Assembly: GCA_028753945.1 (NCBI GenBank)
Contig: JAPNXP010000003.1
Span: 2,666,001 to 2,730,000 of the forward strand
Length of the DNA stretch: 64,000 bases
Origin: Hexactinellida sp. DTS-2022
Taxonomy: Eukaryota; Porifera; Hexactinellida
Reading direction: 5' to 3'
Positions 21,401 through 31,499 of this stretch are shown here, piece by piece. Both the position numbers and the translations under genes were made by a program. The notes beneath the pieces are model-generated. The model ran no database searches. It was given only the letters and a program-made list of their open reading frames with translations, and was not told the DNA's origin. Every line of letters begins with the position of its first letter. The stretch's first letter is position 1.

Positions 21401-22583
21401 TATAAGGAATTTATTGACTTTACTCAAATCACCATGGATAACATTGCTAAAATAAATAACTAATAATATAACTTATTATCAATACATAATGAATGAGTGG
21501 CATTAAACTCAAGATGGTTTATGATAGAAACTAACTAAAATTTATCTACCGTTCCTTGTGACTCCGACCAATCAACAAATGGTTCCTCACACCTTGGGCG
21601 TTGATGACTTGGCGAAAAAAATCCAAAATTGCAGCCTGCGCCGACAGCATGTTCCTTTGGAGGCACTATCAATAAACAACCAACAAAATATAGTTCCACC
21701 AAAGGAACATGCGTCGGCACAGGCTGCAATTTTGGATTTTTATTATTATTATTTCTCCGTAGCAGGTGCCCTGGCCACACTAGTATACATTAAGGGCTGA
21801 AATTTGGCATGTAGTTGCGAAATGACCGTCTAATTTGCACCTGAGGTTACGATTTTTGATCAAATAATTTTAATACCTATTTAAACTAATTATGGCTCAT
21901 AACATTAAATAATTAATAGTGAGCTTGATAAATTTTACATGTACGGATAGACAATTAAATTCTACACCTTTTATCAAATCAAAAATTTTCAATTTGGCCT
22001 AGATTTGTGCCTTAATTGGGGTACCAATCTCCTGTATTTCCTCACACTTCAGATTCAGTAAAACTGTTAAATCAATTTCCATTGTTTCAACTTGTAATAA
22101 TTATATTGATTTAACTTGTTAAATCTTTCACTATTGTTTCAACTTGCGATAATTATATTGATTCAACTTAGAAATTCCAGCTGGCTTCTATTTAATTGTA
22201 GTATTACTATACAATGGATTAAATAAAATATAATAATACATACGGTATAAGGAATTTGTGACTAAACTCAAATCACCGTGGATAACATTGCTAAAATAAC
22301 TAACTAAAAATATATTTTATTATCAATACATAATGAATGAATGGCATTAAACTCTAGATGGTTTATGATAGAAACAAACTTCAAATTTATCTACCGTTCC
22401 TTGTGTTTCGGACCAATTAACAAATGGTTCTTGACATCCTGATGCGTTGTTGACTTGGCGAAAAAAATCCAAAATTGCAGCCTGTGTCGATAGCATGTTC
22501 CATTGGAGGCACTATCAATAAACCACCAACAAAATATAGTGCCACCAAAGGAACATGCGTCGGTACAGGCTGCAATTTTGGAT
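18430..22583 (+). repeat. Tandem array of five hairpin-bearing units
   Basis: Hairpins begin at about 18499, 19444, 20780, 21621 and 22467 (spacings ~945, 1335, 841, 847). Each has a left arm (attgcagcctgtgccgacag, catgttcctttggaggcac), a ~18 bp loop, and a right arm (atagtgccaccaaaggaac, ggcacaggctgcaatttt). Then comes a spacer starting 'ctccgtagacggtgccctgg' and running through 'cacctggggttacgattttt', 'aatttgtctggtccataac', 'gggggttgaaatttctttg' and 'caacttgtaataattatat'. Two spacer types alternate: a short type ending 'ccgttccttgtg...aaatggttcttgac', and a long type (19562-20779) ending 'gtgatgatgacatggcg'. No unit encodes a protein. Unit 2 carries the ACTATACTATAGTATAGT insert right after its hairpin. 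Confidence 0.9.
19566..19618 (+). repeat. Small ACTATACTATAGTATAGT element in a hairpin unit
   Basis: About 53 bp, starting tactgtgccgactatacta and ending 'atcactgcc'. Inserted at the same place after the hairpin as in the unit at 63554. Other copies: 1664-1796 (two), 62981-63016 (inverse). Confidence 0.75.
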
Positions 22584-22595
22584 TTTTTGTTGTCG

Positions 22596-22870
22596 TTGAT
22601 TCAATAGCTGCTACTATATAAATCGATTTCTAATACATAGTTGTATTAAAGTTTTCTCCTATATGAAAATTCGATTTCACTCAACAGTTATTCATTTTCA
22701 GAACGATTTCTGATATTCAAACAATGGATTAATGAGATGGAATATCTATTTGTATAAATATTTGTCTATGTGTGTGTTTGGTGCCCGAATTGTATTAAAG
22801 TGATAAGGGGGGGGGGGGGGGGGTTTATAACGCATTTATAATGGGAATATAAACTTAATCCCTTTTGTCA
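22596..22870 (+). repeat. Helentron-like 5' repeat fragment with G17 run
   Basis: Shares 'gtgtgtttg', 'attgtattaaagtgat', 'cgcatttataatgg' and 'atataaactta' with the elements at 43691 and 50265, and matches 62030-62400 in inverse orientation. A run of 17 G occupies about 22807-22823. Confidence 0.65.
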
Positions 22871-23147
22871 TTCTAAGTAAACAAGTTACTGATTTCCAAT
22901 TTTAACAGTAGTACTATTGTGACATAGTGATAGTCTCTTAGTGATAACTTATTAACTTAACCTAGAATTAGTTTAGTCACTTCTCACTTATCGTAATTCT
23001 TCGCGGGTGTTCTCTACTATTATAACAACTAATATATTTATTGTAACTCGTATTTACTTAGTTCACTTTTATTATTGTGATTGTGTATTAGTTAAACTAT
23101 AATCTATATTATATACCTGCTTCATCACATAAATCACAATAATATTT

Positions 23148-23542
23148 ATGGCATCGCAACTCGGGGGCCTCAATATCCCGCCTCTCCAAAAAGGGGAACG
23201 CATAGAAGATTGGGAAAAACTTTCCGGGCAGGAGTGGCACCACTTTTGGCTCAGGAGGGAGGATAACTTCTAGCAATCTCTATGTTACCAGCATACGTTT
23301 GTAGACGAGTTGCAGAAAGGGAAATTGTACGAGAGGTAGTGGGCGAGACTGGGAATCTTGACCAAGCATTCAAAACCCTACGAGATAACCAGGATACACC
23401 AGTGGACGTCACAAAATCAATGCAGGCTCTTCGTAACCAGGTTTGGCAGCCTGGTACTTTTATTGATGATTATTTTTATGAGTTAAAAGCGGCAACCATA
23501 GTGGCGAAGGCACCGCTACGCGTAGCATGTGTGGATCGATGA
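23148..23542 (+). pseudogene. Ty3/gypsy gag remnant
   Basis: From ATG at 23148 the reading starts MASQLGGLNIPPLQKGERIE and contains a gag-like WEKLF. It then shifts frame near 23220 and meets a stop near 23268, continuing in the open frame at 23282 (RVAEREIVREVV, ALRNQVWQPGTFIDDYFYEL). It ends abruptly at the junction with reverse-transcriptase sequence at about 23525, so protease and most of the polymerase are deleted. No long terminal repeat could be delimited upstream. The gag assignment is by pattern and position. Confidence 0.65.
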
Positions 23543-24913
23543 TACTTTAACATTTTCTCGTACTTTTGAAGATCACATAAGCCACCTCAAATGTGTTCTT
23601 CAGTGCTACAGAAATGCGAATCTGCAGCTACGCAAAGACAAGTGTCGCTTTGGTTACAAAGAAATAGAGTTCTTAGGCCACACCCTAACCGGTCAGGGTT
23701 ATCGTTCACTCGTGTCAAACGTATTCCGGATACAGAACCATGCGCGGCCATCTAATGTGAAACAACTGAGGTCATTTCTTGGGCTAGTTAATTATTACAA
23801 GGGACTTTCATCCGGAACCGAGTCGCAGCCCCACTATATCAGTTAACTAAGAAAGGAGTGACGTGGAACTGGAGGGAGAGTTGTGAGCAAAGTTATCAGC
23901 AGCTAGGTCAGGCTCTTGGGCAAAATCCGGTGACTCTTGCTTATCCCGATTGGTCTAAACCGTTTCACCCCGAAGTCGATGCTTCTGATAGTGCTATTGG
24001 CGGTGTGTTGGCTCAGGAAGGCCCCTTGAAGAGCCTCCGACCAATTTCATTCTTTTCCTCTACTTTGGATGAAGCTCAGAAAAGATACAGCGTTGGAGAG
24101 AAAGAGGCATGGGCGATTGTTGCGGCAACAAGGAAATTTTCTAAGTATCTTCAGGCTGCTGAACAGGTGATAATCTCCTCTGATCACAACCCGCTTGTGT
24201 AGCTCAGACAGAAAAGAGACCCTAGAGGGAAATTTGCTCGTTGGCTTCTGGAGCTCGAAGGAATTTACTATATAGTCTAGTATCGTCGTGGTTCGGAAAA
24301 TTTGGCGGCCGACTATCTAAGCCGTAGTGCAACCACCTATGACTCGGATGTGAATGATGAGACCGAGAATTTGGAGCGTCATGTCCATTCAGTAAGGGAG
24401 GACAGTGACAATAACAATGGCGATTCGGAAAATGAATGCTGTGCTCTAATTGCTCTGGAATCCGCTTCCTTTCTCGATGAACTCGGACGAACTCAGTCAT
24501 CCGACCCAGTGATATGGAATGCTATTTCTCAAATCCAGGAGAGAGGGAACGTTTTGAATGGGCGTTTCAAGTAGTTCAGAGGAATGAGATTAAATAATCG
24601 TATACTTTTTCGTAGTCGACGCATTGTAATCCCAGCCTCTATGGTTGATCAAGTGATTCGTATAGTTCACAACGATTCTCACTGGGGTATACAGAGAACC
24701 TTTGAGGAAGTGAGACGGAGGTTCTATTGGGGCGGGCTGTTCAAATATGTTGAAAAGTTATGTTCCGCTTGTGAGGTTTGTGGGAAGAACAAAAGGGGAT
24801 ACAACAGGAAGCAACCTCTAGTGCCTATCAAATTGCAATACAATTTTCCTAGGGCGGTGCATGGCCTACTATATATACGGCTACACATGCAGCCGAATCA
24901 TAAGAAAAAATAA
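23526..24913 (+). pseudogene. Ty3/gypsy pol remnant: RT end, RNase H, integrase zinc finger
   Basis: Begins inside the reverse transcriptase just after the YxDD region (WIDDTLTFSRTFEDHISHL, FLGHTLTGQG, SFLGLVNYY). A frame change near 23840 leads to RNase H (VDASDSAIGGVLAQ, YSVGEKEAWAI, SSDHNPLV). After a TAG at 24200-24202 the frame continues with LARWLLELE-type text and AADYLSRS. Past another stop comes the HHCC integrase finger (HNDSHWGIQRT ... CSACEVCGKN). The integrase core, C-terminus and right terminal repeat are missing after ~24860. Several stops and frameshifts make it non-functional. Confidence 0.88.
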
Positions 24914-25009
24914 GAGTCCAGTTTTGTAATTTATTATATGGCTAAACTATGCTTCCTATTGGCATAATTTGCATTGTATAAGGCGTAATCAACCATTGTG
25001 AGTCCTATG

Positions 25010-25497
25010 GAACCACTTTTGAGAATCTGAGATTTGTGGTTAAGGTGTTTAGGCGCCATTTAATGATGACATCACAAATATACTATATATACAATTCGAG
25101 TCCAAAATAACTACGAGAAAATGAAATATTTTACTAATACACTTTGTATACGTTTTTCGAATATATAATGAGAATGAATATAGATAAACCAGCAATTATA
25201 TACGATTTATAAACGAAAATAGTAAGTTGTAACTCGGCTACTACTTGTATTTTAGCATGTGGTTGGGTTACAAATTTTTAGAATTTTTAGAATGTCGCCA
25301 TTTTGTGATTTAGTAGCCTTTTGGGTATGAAATAAATCCCTATTTTAGTATTCCTGTTATTTAATTATTAAAAAGTAGGAAGAAAATGAAATTTATGATA
25401 TTTTTTTTTTGTTGCATTTTAGCATAAATTGTTACCGTCACCATTAAATGGCGCCTAAACACCTTAACCACAAATCTCAGATTCTCAAAAGTGGTTC
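25010..25497. mobile_element. MITE with perfect 56 bp inverted terminal repeats
   Basis: Arms at 25010-25065 and 25442-25497 are exact inverses, beginning GAACCACTTTTGAGAATCTG. The 376 bp middle is AT-rich and non-coding. Flanks (ctatg / tattg) give at most a TAT duplication, so the superfamily is not assigned. It interrupts or borders hairpin-unit spacer sequence, which resumes at 25498. Confidence 0.85.
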
Positions 25498-26345
25498 TAT
25501 TGTGTCAACTTGTAATAATTATATTGATTCAACTTGTGAGATCGAGTAGGCTTCTATTTTCTAATTGAAAACTAAGATTAAATATTTCATAACAACGACA
25601 GATTAAGTGATTATATTTACTTCTCCGAGAATATTATTGCACGGTTATACTATACTGATGTAATTAATTATAATGAATTCAGTCAGTATATGACTTATAT
25701 AGATGCTTCCAATTTGTTTATTAGGGGTTATCGAGTGTGCGGAATTAAAATTTGATGGCCAAATTAATTAATTAATTATTTATACTAATTAATTAAAGAG
25801 AATGCTTATATAGAGCTGAGCTCTTGTAGAGTTCAGATTTTTCCCATACTAAAAGCCCAGGCTTACTTTCTAAAGGTCAATTTCAAAGCTTGGGAAAACT
25901 GACCGTTCTCAGTGTCTGAATACACATACTGAAATACTGAACTCTACTAGAGCTGAGCTCTATATAAGTAATTTCTTAATTTTATATCATAAATCTCAGA
26001 GATTATATAAGATAGAAACAAACTTTCAATTTATCAATTGGCCCTTATGCGACGTATCACCTATACAAGTGGGTCTTGACACCTTGAGGTGATGATGACA
26101 TCATCAAAAATATGTGTTTTACAATTTTGTGAATTATTTATTTCGAATGGGTTGGTTGGTTTTGGGTGAACACTCAACACTCACATAAAAAATGCTAATT
26201 CATCACCTATTGCATTCTACTGAAACTTGAATTGCTCTAAAATGAAGTGAGCTAAATGGAAATTTCCACCACTCTAAGGGTCGTTGCCTTCCGAAACACC
26301 TTTCTGAAATAATTTAACACCTTCATAGTGTTGAAGACATGGCGA
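25498..26345 (+). repeat. Long-type spacer of a hairpin unit
   Basis: Resumes at 'tgtcaacttgtaataattatattg' and runs through 'atcgagtgtgcgg', 'accttgaggtgatgatgac' and 'aacaccttcatagtg' to 'acatggcgaaacaaatcc' at ~26350, where the hairpin expected next is absent. A small MITE is inserted at 25805-25968. Confidence 0.8.
25805..25968. mobile_element. MITE with CTTATATAGAGCTGAGCT ends
   Basis: 164 bp. Inverted ends CTTATATAGAGCTGAGCT...; the inner arm continues 'gtagagttcag'. An inverse-oriented copy is at 51760-51924. No clear target duplication. Confidence 0.8.
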
Positions 26346-27167
26346 AACAAATCCCCTGTACGCTTGAATAAATATATAAACCAGTTGTGCCTTTATGTGG
26401 TCAATGCAGATTGCATGTCAGAATATATGTACTATCATCACTGCAGACATTTTAGGCATTATTTGACTCATAATTAGTATATTAAAAAGTCATTGTCACA
26501 TTTCGAGAATCCTGAAAATTCACTTAATCGCACATAATTCGCGCCCTCTAAGAGATAAAAATCTGAAAATTTAATAGAACATGCATATTAATGATGCGGA
26601 ACGTTGGTCACACCAGATTTGCAATATGCTGAGTCATTATCGCATGATGACGTAATCACTAAAATATTGACTATTTAAGGTTATTTGCGCTTCATAATCA
26701 ATGTTAGAAGTATATAAACCACACACCAACCGCTTCGCGGTTGGTATGTGCATAGGCATAGCACGCAGTCCAGCTGTTGCGGCCATGGCTGGACCAGTTT
26801 TCATTTATTCTACTATATTATATAGGACGGTCGGGTTTTGGCCGGACCACTTTAACTGTTTGGCCGGAGATTTTTCAGAGCCGTGCGACGGCCGTGGTGT
26901 GTGGTTGTGTTCTGCCGCGAAGCGACCTAGCAAGCGAAGCGGGAAAGTTTTAAATTAAGATTAAATGTAATTTAAATATTGAAATTATATTTGAATCAAA
27001 CATTGGGTGCGGCCTGTGCAGTGTGCAACCAGAAGAAGTACACTCCCATTCCGTCTGTGAGGGATTTTTATATATTACAATCGAGCCAAAAATTACAGTC
27101 TCTACTCAACTGAGTGAATTGCATAACAACAAGAGTACACTTAATTAATAATTCAATAGTTTCAACT
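26346..27167. other. Gap with a GC-richer palindromic patch, no gene supported
   Basis: AT-rich except 26720-26945. There short palindromes ('aaccgcttcgcggtt') and 'gcgaagcgacctagcaagcgaagcg' resemble the GTCGC-AAGCGAC hairpins at the 3' ends of the repeats near 44190 and 51190. The ORF at 26701-26958 is built from these and is not taken as coding. Confidence 0.5.
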
Positions 27168-27488
27168 TGTCTGGTGTACACGCGTTCACACTGGTGTAAA
27201 CGCGAGATTTTATTAAGTTTAGTTAATCTCGCGTTTACACCAGTGCAAACGCGAGATTGGGGATTTATTATACTTGTGGTTCATTTATATTAATAACTAA
27301 CGTGGTATTTGTTCTCACACAGCTCTCATATTTGTCGGTATACCCTTTGAAATATTGTGTAATTGAATGGGTCTGAAGTATTTTCCTACAGTTACGTTAC
27401 CCTGACTGTATCATTTGATAAGAAATAGTATGTATTGCATCTCGTTCTTGCCAACTGTTCTAGTAATTCTTTTAAGAGAATACTTGTC

Positions 27489-27613
27489 CACCGATCATCG
27501 GCGTTTGTATTAAAAAACCTCGCTACTTTCTACCGATTGTTTTTTTATGTTTATAAAAAACATCATCGGTAGAAAGTAGCGAGGTTTTTTAATACAAACG
27601 CCGTTGATCGGTG
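27489..27613. repeat. Near-perfect 49 bp-arm hairpin inside the Ginger element
   Basis: Arms 27489-27537 and 27565-27613 match at 48 of 49 positions (CACCGATCATCGGCGTTTG on the left) around a 27 bp T/A-rich loop. Weaker pairing extends outwards (agaatact/agtattct). It lies downstream of the integrase stop, between gene and left terminal repeat. Confidence 0.9.
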
Positions 27614-28367
27614 CATTAGTATTCTCTTCTTTTAACTGTCAACGTCAAGGAATATATTATACATACCAACTCGCTCATTAATTTCCTTATCTTAATTATT
27701 TTCATTTAGTACTAATTATAAATGTTGGTACAAGCTATAAGGGTGTTTCCTGGATCAATAAATTTACATTTATCAATGAATAGAGATAACGAACATTTAT
27801 ATATCTATTACGACCAGTGGCGTATGTTGTAATTTGTGTGCGAGAAAAAGCACTCGCGTATTCTCTTGGTAAGTTTGCTTATAATTAATTATTGGCATAA
27901 AACCAAAATAATTATAAGCGTTAAAATCTCTTGGCATGTTCAACGTAAGCCATCGCTAATCCGAACGGGAGAAATGACATTTTTTTCTTTTAAAAAGAGA
28001 ATAATTTTAAATTGTAATTGGAAACATTCTAATTATACAAGTATAGTTTCGTTTGGATTAATGATGTTCGGATTAGCTAGGGTGTACTGTACTAATATAT
28101 AGGTCTGTTATAATACAACACATTATCAGGCAAAGTTGTTGAGATATAAAACCCAGGACTATTTCCCAATATTGAACGAACATGATTGATATACGTTTTC
28201 TTACTTTTATTTATTATAAGTTACGCGAGGTAGCAGAACTTTGTATTACTACTTATAATAGCTAGCATACCAATGCATCAAGGAATATCAATCAATAATT
28301 TGCTTTTATTAGGAGCAATGATACACTTAACGGATAAACTTCCAACTATTATCACTACGAAATCCTA
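27614..28367. other. Non-coding 3' part of the Ginger element, with a pogo-like fragment
   Basis: Near 27953-28100 two inverted 'gctaatccgaac' / 'gttcggattag' words precede 'ctagggtgtactgta', a likely small mariner/pogo-like insertion with unclear edges. The rest is AT-rich. The 88-codon ORF at 27836-28102 runs through it and is not supported. Confidence 0.45.
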
Positions 28368-30466
28368 CTAAGGATTAGATGCTTCAACATATTTGTTAAG
28401 ACATACGTGTCCCCTATGACACTTGGTATTGCAGCTTCGACCTGATTTCTTGCAGGGACACCTCTGAGTCTTGCAATGCTTACATCTGCAAGCTGAGCTG
28501 CTAGAAATCCCGAGAGAAGCACTCTGCATTGCCTCTGTCTGGGTAATCGTTACAGGAGGAACGGAATCCAACGAGATAATGTTAGCTGGACATAATTCGA
28601 ACTGGTTACGACTATAATTAACGGCCAGTGTTCCTTGAGTCGTGCCGATGGAGTATGTAGATTCATCTCTACTCGTAATACATCCAAGGATGTTACGAGG
28701 ACCCAATGAGTGCATCTTATCAGGCCGGGAGATAGGGATTAATACTGAATCTCCCACTACAACATCCTTGAATTTCTTCGAGGCAGTATTAAGCATTCTG
28801 TCTTGTTGTTTCTCCTGACAGCGCTTGATACCAGCCCTCATCTTGTTGCACTTTTCTTTTCTTGATGAAAAGTCACATGCGGGACACACTACACTGCTTC
28901 CGTAGCCTTCTTCTCCCTCAGACCTTCCACATATGATGTGGATGAAGCCAAAACAGCGTGGACATGTGTGTGCACCAGAAGTTACTTCTCCACAAACCAC
29001 ACAGTCTAGAGTGGAAATCGAACAACTAGCCTGAATAGGATCTGGTGAAGTTAACGGAGATCTTGTAGATGTGTAATAATTAGATTCAAGTAATTCATCT
29101 GAAATCTGGTTTTCGGAGACAAAGGAACTTAATAGAGGTGGTGGAGCAGTGATATTTGAATGAAAGGACACCAAATTGTCACTGACAATTGTCCCAACTG
29201 GGATAGCTGTCAAAATTTCATTCTCGTACTCGTCGATTTGAGTGGGAAATTTCGAAAGAGGAGGAGATGGAATAGACGAATACGATTGATACTCGCTTAC
29301 TTCTAACTCTGCGTTTAGAACCTCTGCAAGACCAGGTTGTACAATGTTCCTCTGGAAGACCTCGATATCATCTTCAGTATTAATGTCTGCCCAGAATTCA
29401 TGGGGTATGCCAATATTCGTTAGTCCCATTGGCGGCTTCTTGTTATAGACAGCTTCATAAGGAGTCATCCGGATAGCAGTATGATAGCTGGTGTTATGAT
29501 TCCACTGTACCCACCTTAGGTACTTCACCCAACAATGGTCGTTGTTGTTATCTCGCATCATTCCGAAAAGGCCGTCTTTGATATCGCGGTTAGCTCTTTC
29601 CACAGCACCCTGGGACTCTGGGTGTCTGGGTTTTCCGTGGACTATTTTTATTGTTGGCCATTTCGTTGCTAGGGTAGTGAAGAGGAGATTGTTAGAGAAC
29701 TCCCTACCATTGTCTGAGTGGAGAATGTGTGGCGGTCCAGAGTCACAAAAGATATCGAGCAAACTCTCACATACCTCTTCAGCCGACTTACGTTTAAGTG
29801 GAACCAGGTTGAATGATCCAAATAGACCAACAGATATTTGTAGGGTGTAACCCCATCAGCGGACAAGTTGACCTCGAGATTTTGATCGCTCATATCGATC
29901 AAGTCCATCTGTGCCCTGCTGAGGAAATCGGTGGATGTGATGGGTTTCACAACTACACTCTTAAGAGACTTCTTGGCTTTCTTTAAGTGACATAAATGGC
30001 AAGTTTTGACAAAAAGCCCACAAATCTTTTCTGTCACGCCATGATATTTCAGAGCAGCGTGCTTGTAGAGCTTGGTTCTACCTGTATGGTTACCTTCGAG
30101 CCTATGAAGCGAGTCCAATTTATCGTACAGCTCTTCTATTGCCAACACTCTTCTGGATATTCCATCTTTCTTGCCCTTAAGATACAGGATACTTGTTCCC
30201 TGATAAGACACCAACTCAAAACGGTCCTGAACCCTTTGCCATCTGGAAAGTTCATTCTTCTGGAGGACGGATGGTTTGGTACTTTGGAATAAAGTTATTT
30301 TATTAGCTATATCAGCTCGCGTAAAAGTAGCACTTGATGGCTCCGTCGATATAGTTAAGAGTGACTTGTCGAATTCACTCCTGGACATGTTCTCTTCCAG
30401 TCGATTCAAACGGTATTCACAAATAAGAGATCTTACGAATACGCCCATTGAACTTTTTATAAGCAA
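28368..30466 (-). pseudogene. Ginger-type integrase transposase with RING/PHD-like and CXC domains (one frameshift)
   Basis: Two overlapping minus-strand frames make one protein of roughly 700 residues. The first (30466 to ~29810) has an HHCC finger (GNHTGRTKLYKHAA ... KTCHLCHLKK) and the first catalytic aspartate in AQMDLIDMSD. The second (~29810 to 28368) has the second aspartate in HSDNGREF and the glutamate in HPESQGAVERAN, completing the DDE triad. Further on are a cysteine-rich finger (CVVCGEV...CPRCFGFIHIICG ... CPAC) and a C-terminal CXC/TSO1-like block (CRCKHCKTQRCPCKK, CNTKCHRGHVC). The frames switch near 29810, where a few bases seem lost before NLVPLKRKSAEEV. All motif residues remain. 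Ginger elements are known to add such C-terminal domains to a gypsy-like integrase. The homologue at 52111-54009 keeps the same architecture. Start at 30466 is the first ATG of the frame. Confidence 0.88.
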
Positions 30467-30896
30467 CTTTGCAATTTTGTTAACAGTTACAGTTTATGTG
30501 ATCACAAACCAGCGGATAACATCAAACAGATGTCATACTTCAATCTATTAGGCAACAATGCAATAGCAGGAAATACTTTGAACATTCTGATGCAATCACT
30601 ATTTGTTTATGCTATCATCATACAATATTCTAAAAGTGATAATCGTCATTATTTATAATCCAGTTTAGACTGTTATTTGCGTACCTAATACAGTCGCCGC
30701 TTAACTGGGTCTAACTACCCTCGGACCAGTGACACTATTATGCGCAGTTGGTGGTTTATAATATTATTGGACACTACTAGAATATAATATTATTAAATAG
30801 TACTGGCCAACTACAATTATAGAAAAATAAACGACACTCAATCAATAAATTGATTCCCATTCCCTGATTCCCATAATAATCCTGCCTAGCATGGTC
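30467..30896. other. 5' untranslated side of the Ginger element
   Basis: AT-rich and non-coding, between the start codon and the right terminal repeat. Promoter elements could not be identified with confidence. Confidence 0.45.
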
Positions 30897-31043
30897 AACA
30901 AATACCACGCTAGTTATTTAATATAAATGAACCACAAGTATAATAAATCCCCAATCTCGCGTTTGCACTGGTGTAAACGCGAGATTAACTAAACTTAATA
31001 AAATCTCGCGTTTACACCAGTGTGAACGCGTGTACACCAGACA

Positions 31044-31494
31044 AGTTGGTGTGAACGCGTGTACACGCGTTCACACCAATCTCGCGTTTACACTGCAACA
31101 TAAATACAGAATATTCGGAATACATACATTTCGTGACCGTACAATTCGTGACCTGACATTTCGTGACACGTACAATTCGTGACCTGACATTTCGTGACAC
31201 GTACAATTCGTGACTTGACATTTCGTGACACGTACAATTCGTGACCAGATATTCCAAGGCACTTACGATTCGTGACCAGTATTCTCATATGGGCATAAAT
31301 ATATTCAATAAGAATAGAATCGTCACCAGAATAACAATTCGTAACTACAAGTAATAGTTCCTTGAGACTTACAATTCGTGACCAGATATTCCAAGGCACT
31401 TACAATTCGTGACCAGTATTCTCATATGGGCATAAATATATTCAATAAGAATAGAATCGTCACCAGAATAACAATTCGTAACTACAAGTAATAG
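31044..31494. repeat. Minisatellite of ATTCGTGAC words, possible MULE terminal region
   Basis: At 31125-31245 the words 'acaattcgtgacctgac' and 'atttcgtgacacgt' alternate about every 13-15 bases (28 bp double unit). Then a 137 bp direct duplication follows (starts 31278 and 31415, 'agtattctcatatgggc'). The three overlapping minus-strand ORFs here are translations of this repeat. By analogy with the second MULE, whose ends are made of 15 bp repeats, it may be the left terminal repeat of the MULE at 31500. Confidence 0.7.
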
Positions 31495-31499
31495 TTTCT

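Larger units (their letters stand above)
27168..31043 (-). mobile_element. Ginger-type DNA transposon with ~146 bp terminal inverted repeats
   Basis: Terminal repeats at 27168-27313 and 30897-31043 are nearly identical inverses, starting TGTCTGGTGTACACGCG and holding several 'ctcgcgtttacaccagtg' words. The single gene between them encodes a gypsy-like integrase with a CXC domain. A 4 bp duplication could not be confirmed (flanks aact/agtt), partly because the right end is followed by more copies of the terminal motif up to ~31094. Confidence 0.82.

Noticed and set aside
18430..22583. Tandem hairpins as a CRISPR-like array
   Set aside because: Units are ~850-1335 bp, spacers are homologous rather than unique, and the genome is eukaryotic.
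26701..26958. 85-codon GC-richer ORF
   Set aside because: Overlaps palindromic 'cgcttcgcggtt' and 'gcgaagcgacc' words like the 3' ends of Helentron-like repeats; no protein motif.
27836..28102. 88-codon ORF near a mariner/pogo-like fragment
   Set aside because: No domain; runs through inverted repeat words of a MITE.
31012..31399. Three overlapping minus-strand ORFs rich in CHEM/SRIVRV words
   Set aside because: They are translations of the ATTCGTGAC minisatellite in different frames; the repeat explains the open frames.
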